DNA from: SIG77 sp045589595
GTDB taxonomy: Bacteria > Verrucomicrobiota > Lentisphaeria > Victivallales > UBA1829
Assembly (NCBI GenBank): GCA_045589595.1
Contig: JAZNPK010000002.1
Span: 62,001-126,000, forward strand
DNA length: 64,000 bases
Direction: 5' to 3'
Below the pieces are notes generated by a model. It worked only from the letters and a program-made list of their open reading frames with translations. It ran no database searches and had not been told where the DNA came from. Both the position numbers and the translations under genes were made by a program. This document shows positions 60,029 through 64,000 of this stretch, in pieces; the first letter of the stretch is position 1; every line of letters starts with the position of its first letter.

Positions 60029-62705
60029 TCTTTTTATGCGCACCGGCGCAGTTTTCAAACGGGAATTTTTCTCACTGACCGGCTCCGCCGCGGCGTGGGT
60101 CTTTCTGGTGATCTTTCTGGCGCTTTCCGGATTCCTCACGTTTATGGTGAGCGATATTCTCGGGACCGGACAGGCGGATCTCAGCCCCTTCTTCGACTGG
60201 ATGCCGTGGCTGTTCCTTTTTGTTGTTCCGGCGCTTGCCATGCCGTTGTGGTCGGAGGAACGGCGGACCGGTACGCTGGAACTTTCCCTGTCCTACCCGG
60301 TTTCCATCGGTGAACTGGTGGCGGGAAAATTTCTTGCCGGACTGGCGATCCTTGCCTTCGCGCTGCTGCTGACGCTGGGGACTCCCCTGACCATTGCCGC
60401 GTTCGGGGAACCGGATGTGAGTGCGGTGATCTGCGGATATCTGGGCGCATTGATGGCGGGGGCGGTCTTTCTGGCGGTTTCCTGTTTCTGTTCTGCCATG
60501 ACCAGAAGCCAGACTGCCAGTTTTCTGTTGTCGCTGCTGCTCTGTGCGCTGCTGCTCTTTGCCGGCTGGGACAAAGTAACGGACTATATGGTGATGTATC
60601 TGCCGGAAACATTGTGCCGGTGGATTTCTTATTTTGCGCTGATCCCGCATTATCAGGCGTTTCAGCGCGGTTTGATCGACACATCCGAAATCGCCTATTC
60701 CCTGCTGACAACGCTGTTGTTCCTGTATCTGACGGGGGCGGCGCTCGGGTTTTCTGCATCCGGGATCGGCGGACTGTTTCTGCCGGGTGCCATCAGTGAC
60801 CGGTACACATGGCGTCAGATCGGGCGTCTTGCCGGCGGTGTGGCGACGGCGTTTTATGTGTATCTCTGCCTGATTTATACTGCCGGAGTGTTCCCGGTGC
60901 GTTTTGATGCCACTGCCGACCGGGCGTATTCTCTGACGGAACAATCCCGATCCATTGCTGCGGGGCTGAAAGAACCGGTGGAGATCCGGCTGTATTTCTC
61001 CGCCTCCAATGCCATGCCCCGTCCCCTTCAGCTTTACGGGGAACGGGTGGAATGGCTGCTCCGCGATTTTGTCCGTTCCGCAAAAGGCAGGATCAATTTC
61101 TCCATCATCCGGCCGGAACAGGATTCCGCCGATGAGGAAGCCGCCCAGCTGGATGGTCTGGTGCCCGTTCATCAGACCGGTACCGGCGACCGTTTTTATC
61201 TGGGGATGACCGTTTCCAAAGGCGCGAATATGATCGCTCTCCCGTCTCTGACGCCTGAACGCGAAGCGTTGCTGGAGTATGAACTTGTCCGGGCGGTTCA
61301 GAGTGTTTCCCGCAAAAACAAACCGGTCCTCGGTGTGATCAGTGCGCTGCCGGTTCTGGGGGTGGAGGCAGCGAAGCCCGGTGTACGCGGCGAAAAGCCG
61401 CTGGATATTGCATTGGAACTGGCAAAAGATTATACGCTCCATGAGATCTCCATGGATACCCCGGTGATCCCGGACAAAATCGACGGCGAGCCGTTGAGCG
61501 GTCTGCTGATTTATCATCCGGCGGGGATTTCAAAACGGGCTCTTTACGCGATCGATCAATATCTGATGCGGGGCGGCAAAGCGGCTGTGTTTCTGGATCC
61601 GCGTATGAGCAAAATGCTGGGCGGCACTGCCGGAAAAGATATGGAAGCACTCCGCGCCCAGCTGGAAAAACGGCAATCAGATCTTGATCCGCTGATTTCG
61701 GCGTGGGGGATCGCTTACGACCGGGATATGATGGCGGCGGATATGAATTTCAAGTTCAATCCGGCACCCGCAGCCGGAGTTATGGCGGTCCAGCCGAGTG
61801 TGCTGCTTGTGACGCCTGAAGGGATCAGCCGCAATTCCCCGCTGACGGTCGCATTGACCCGTCTGTTTATGATTTATCCCGGCGCGTTTCCTGTGGCGAA
61901 ACCGGTATCCGGTCTCCATTATGAACCGCTGGTGACGACTACCGGATTCTCCCGTCTGTTCCCCATTGCCGCGAAACCTCACGAAGTGCTGACGGCTCTG
62001 GGCAGCGATCCCAATGCGGCAGACCGTCTGCCCCTGCCTCTGGTGCTGTCTGTCAAGGGGACATTCCCCTCGGCGTTCCCCGATGGTCCGCCGGACGCCG
62101 CCGCAGGTGACGGAAAACATCTGAAAAAATCTGCCGGTACGCCGGAAGTGATCCTGTTTGCAGACAGCGATATGCTGTTCCGCAGTGCCACGACCGAAAT
62201 CCGGACCGATCCTGCCAGCGGACAGCGTACATCCGTGATCTGGAATGACAATATCACGCTGCTTCAGAATGTATTGGAACATCTTTGCAGCGACAGTGAT
62301 CTTTCCACGCTCCGGACCCGCAAACCCATGTCGCGTCCCCTGACAAAGATCGCGGAGAGCCGCAGCAAGGTGGAGCTGGAATTCAACGAACGGTACAGTG
62401 CGCTGCTCCGTGATTTCCGTCAGCTTCAGAATCGCGTGCAGGCGATCCGCCGCAAACAGGTGGCGGGCGGGAACCGTATCCGGCTGACGGATGAGGAAAA
62501 GCGGATCTTCTCCATTTTTGCCAGACGCGAAGCTGAATTCCGCCGGGAGGAAAAAGCCATCCGCAACAGCCTGAAAGAAGGTCTGGATGCCATCAACAGC
62601 CGCGCCCGTCTGGTCAATATTCTGTTGATCCCCGGCGGCGTGATCCTGTTGGGGATCGGCTGGGGGATCCTTCGCAGAACCGGCAGAAAAGGCAGAAAGG
62701 CATAA
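60018..62705 (+). CDS. Fused ABC permease and GldG-like protein
   Basis: The protein has about 895 residues. Residues 1-260 are a GldF-like ABC-2 permease (six helices, EERRTGTLELSLSYPVS). A linker helix leads to a large soluble GldG-like domain (about 300-840; STL-type AYSLTEQSRSIAAGLKEPVEIRLYFSAS, SALPVLGV, DPRMSKML), ending in a membrane helix (LLIPGGVILLGIGWGI). In gliding bacteria GldF and GldG are separate. ATG 60018 is nine bases after AAGGAG; ATG 60012 is closer than usual. Confidence 0.85.
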   Translation: MMTDLFMRTGAVFKREFFSLTGSAAAWVFLVIFLALSGFLTFMVSDILGTGQADLSPFFDWMPWLFLFVVPALAMPLWSEERRTGTLELSLSYPVSIGELVAGKFLAGLAILAFALLLTLGTPLTIAAFGEPDVSAVICGYLGALMAGAVFLAVSCFCSAMTRSQTASFLLSLLLCALLLFAGWDKVTDYMVMYLPETLCRWISYFALIPHYQAFQRGLIDTSEIAYSLLTTLLFLYLTGAALGFSASGIGGLFLPGAISDRYTWRQIGRLAGGVATAFYVYLCLIYTAGVFPVRFDATADRAYSLTEQSRSIAAGLKEPVEIRLYFSASNAMPRPLQLYGERVEWLLRDFVRSAKGRINFSIIRPEQDSADEEAAQLDGLVPVHQTGTGDRFYLGMTVSKGANMIALPSLTPEREALLEYELVRAVQSVSRKNKPVLGVISALPVLGVEAAKPGVRGEKPLDIALELAKDYTLHEISMDTPVIPDKIDGEPLSGLLIYHPAGISKRALYAIDQYLMRGGKAAVFLDPRMSKMLGGTAGKDMEALRAQLEKRQSDLDPLISAWGIAYDRDMMAADMNFKFNPAPAAGVMAVQPSVLLVTPEGISRNSPLTVALTRLFMIYPGAFPVAKPVSGLHYEPLVTTTGFSRLFPIAAKPHEVLTALGSDPNAADRLPLPLVLSVKGTFPSAFPDGPPDAAAGDGKHLKKSAGTPEVILFADSDMLFRSATTEIRTDPASGQRTSVIWNDNITLLQNVLEHLCSDSDLSTLRTRKPMSRPLTKIAESRSKVELEFNERYSALLRDFRQLQNRVQAIRRKQVAGGNRIRLTDEEKRIFSIFARREAEFRREEKAIRNSLKEGLDAINSRARLVNILLIPGGVILLGIGWGILRRTGRKGRKA

Positions 62706-62706
62706 T

Positions 62707-63864
62707 ATGATGAACAAACTGAAAAAAATCTCACGCCGTCTGATCGTGATCTCTGCCCTTGTGATCTTTGCAACGCTGGCGGCTCTGTTGGCACAGTGCG
62801 GTGAACAGTACCGTGAACAGGCGACCGGTGCGGTCCGTTCTGTTTCCGGTTTGCCCGATTTCAAAACGGAAGATGTCAGAGCCATTGAATTGCGGTTCGG
62901 CGCCGCGCCTCCGGTCCGGTTGGTCCTCCGGAACAATGTCTGGAAAGTGCAGGCGGATAAAAAGCCGGAAATGTTTGCCAATGCCCGGAAGATCGCGGAA
63001 CTGCTCAATGAATTGAACCGTACCCGTCTGCTCCGGGAATTGTATCTGACGGACGAAGCCGCCGCCGAACAGTTGGCGTTGGCGGATTATCAGAAAGGGA
63101 AAACCGTCCGCAATGCACGGACCGGAAAGAATATGACCTATTACGGCTGCGAACTGCTGATTTACGGCGCTGACGAAAAACGCCCTCTGCTGAACATGAT
63201 GTGCGGCAACGCCCATTACAAACCGGCGGAAATGATCTCCGGCAATTACAGTATGCAGACGCCGGACGGCAGATACATCCGTCTGACCGGAGCCGACGGC
63301 AGAAAATCTTATTTCCTCATCTCCCGGATCTTTGAGGAATGTTTCCCTATGTCCGGTCTCTGGATCGAACAGCTCCGCTGCAATTCTTTTGACGCGCCCC
63401 GCTCCATCCGGTACAGTAAAAAAGACAAAACCGTCTGGCAGGTCAAAGGTCTTTCCGGACGGAATTTCTATCTTGCGGAACCTGCCGGTAAAAAACTCGC
63501 GCATCAGAATATCGACAGCAAACTGAAATTGATGTTCAGCCCCTTCACGCGGGACATCGCGCCGGAAGGGACCGTCTTTACGCCGGAATCCACGCTGGAG
63601 ATCGATCTGGAAAACGGTATGAATTATGTGATCCGGATGCAGGACGATCCTGTCAATGAATACAAACGCCTTTGCTCCATGACGGTCACTTTTGATGCCG
63701 CAAAACTGGTCCGCAAATCCGGTGAAACGGATGAACAGTTTGAAAAACGCAAACGGATCCTGACACACGATGCCGCCGTCGAAAAAGAATGGTTTGAAGG
63801 AAAGATCTTCATCCTCCAGCCCAATGTGATCCGTATTCTGGAAGAGATCCCCGAAGCAGAGTGA
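62707..63864 (+). CDS. DUF4340 membrane-anchored protein
   Basis: The 385-residue protein has an N-terminal helix (LIVISALVIFATLAALLAQ) and then a beta-rich exported part of the DUF4340 type (IELRFG, LRNNVWKV, FANARKIAELLNELN). DUF4340 genes usually lie next to GldG-like genes. It starts one base after the fusion gene's stop. Confidence 0.85.
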   Translation: MMNKLKKISRRLIVISALVIFATLAALLAQCGEQYREQATGAVRSVSGLPDFKTEDVRAIELRFGAAPPVRLVLRNNVWKVQADKKPEMFANARKIAELLNELNRTRLLRELYLTDEAAAEQLALADYQKGKTVRNARTGKNMTYYGCELLIYGADEKRPLLNMMCGNAHYKPAEMISGNYSMQTPDGRYIRLTGADGRKSYFLISRIFEECFPMSGLWIEQLRCNSFDAPRSIRYSKKDKTVWQVKGLSGRNFYLAEPAGKKLAHQNIDSKLKLMFSPFTRDIAPEGTVFTPESTLEIDLENGMNYVIRMQDDPVNEYKRLCSMTVTFDAAKLVRKSGETDEQFEKRKRILTHDAAVEKEWFEGKIFILQPNVIRILEEIPEAE

Positions 63865-63873
63865 GCCACGATC

Positions 63874-64000
63874 ATGGAACAGCGAAATACAGACACCGGA
63901 AAACATTTTGATGTCATTCCCGCCGCACTGACCATTGCCGGCAGCGACAGCGGCGGCGGTGCCGGGATCCAGGCTGATCTGCGGACTTTTACCGCTCACG
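63874..64000 (+). CDS. thiD: Hydroxymethylpyrimidine kinase ThiD, N-terminal fragment
   Basis: The window ends inside this gene. The visible 42 residues include AALTIAGSDSGGGAGIQADL, which is the ThiD/ribokinase-fold signature. ThiD phosphorylates HMP and HMP-P for thiamin. It begins 9 bp after the DUF4340 gene. Confidence 0.88.
   Translation, partial: MEQRNTDTGKHFDVIPAALTIAGSDSGGGAGIQADLRTFTAH

Overview
The window reads as chromosomal DNA of a Gram-negative, probably anaerobic bacterium of moderately high GC. An outer membrane is indicated by a Pal lipoprotein, a YdbH/AsmA-like protein and LolA-like and PEGA lipoproteins. Anaerobic or microaerobic life is suggested by rubrerythrin, an AmrS-type radical SAM enzyme, a ferredoxin-type aldo/keto reductase and NifS/NifU-like Fe-S proteins. 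The gene mix (Tad apparatus with FHA and PEGA proteins, sugar-acid and fucose genes, several Gfo/Idh dehydrogenases, Gld-like ABC system) fits a gut PVC-group organism such as Lentisphaerota/Victivallales. That placement is inference only. No phage or complete insertion sequence was seen. Promoters are recognisable and share a TTGAAA/TTGCAA/TTGACA - 16-17 nt - TATATT-like pattern.

Layout. 0-9 kb: lysophospholipid transporter/acyltransferase/acyl-ACP ligase fusion, SGNH esterase, hotdog thioesterase with recN, amrS and rsmG. 9-19 kb: a Tad/type II-like secretion locus on the minus strand (cpaB, FHA-cpaF fusion, tadB, tadC, DUF192 protein, membrane FHA protein, PEGA lipoprotein, membrane protein), preceded by a cytidylate kinase-thioesterase fusion and a mini-CpaB SAF protein. 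19-28 kb: tRNA-Met, fucI, polyprenyl synthase, DUF4380-like protein, RRM protein, aldo/keto reductase, ribose uptake and ribokinase. 27-34 kb: a minus-strand operon of orphan OppD-type ATPase, TPR-like membrane protein, mutL, nadE and prepilin peptidase (the likely processing enzyme for the Tad system), then nifU- and nifS-like genes. 35-45 kb: lipoprotein, gnd, rubrerythrin, TSCPD protein, anti-sigma-like protein, ispD, kdgK, pal, ilvE and two Gfo/Idh genes. 45.6-46.7 kb: a repeat-rich accessory patch next to tRNA-Asn and tRNA-Lys. 46.7-48.4 kb: infA, map, adk. 49-56.9 kb: moxR, DUF58, transglutaminase, then YdbH-like and formyltransferase-like genes. 57-63.9 kb: a Gld-like ABC export operon (Lys/Ala-repeat protein, permease, ATPase, permease-GldG fusion, DUF4340), ending in a partial thiD.

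The most unusual signal is non-coding. Five intergenic elements (4612-4715, 23203-23351, 37838-37977, 41221-41386, 44438-44594) share no obvious sequence but have the same predicted architecture: a long outer stem enclosing exactly three hairpins with almost no unpaired bases at the junction. Four of the five lie between convergent genes, and in this window every convergent gap longer than 100 bp has one. Some carry oligo-A/oligo-T tracts that would act as bidirectional terminators. They look like a structure-conserved, sequence-diverse family (terminator, RNA-stabilising or DNA-cruciform element). A second non-coding feature is a 223-bp-period duplication rich in hairpins, with compensatory changes between the two copies, followed by a 22-nt duplication of the 3' end of tRNA-Asn.

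Limits: all function calls come from reading motifs and family resemblance by eye. No searches, folding programs or alignments were run.
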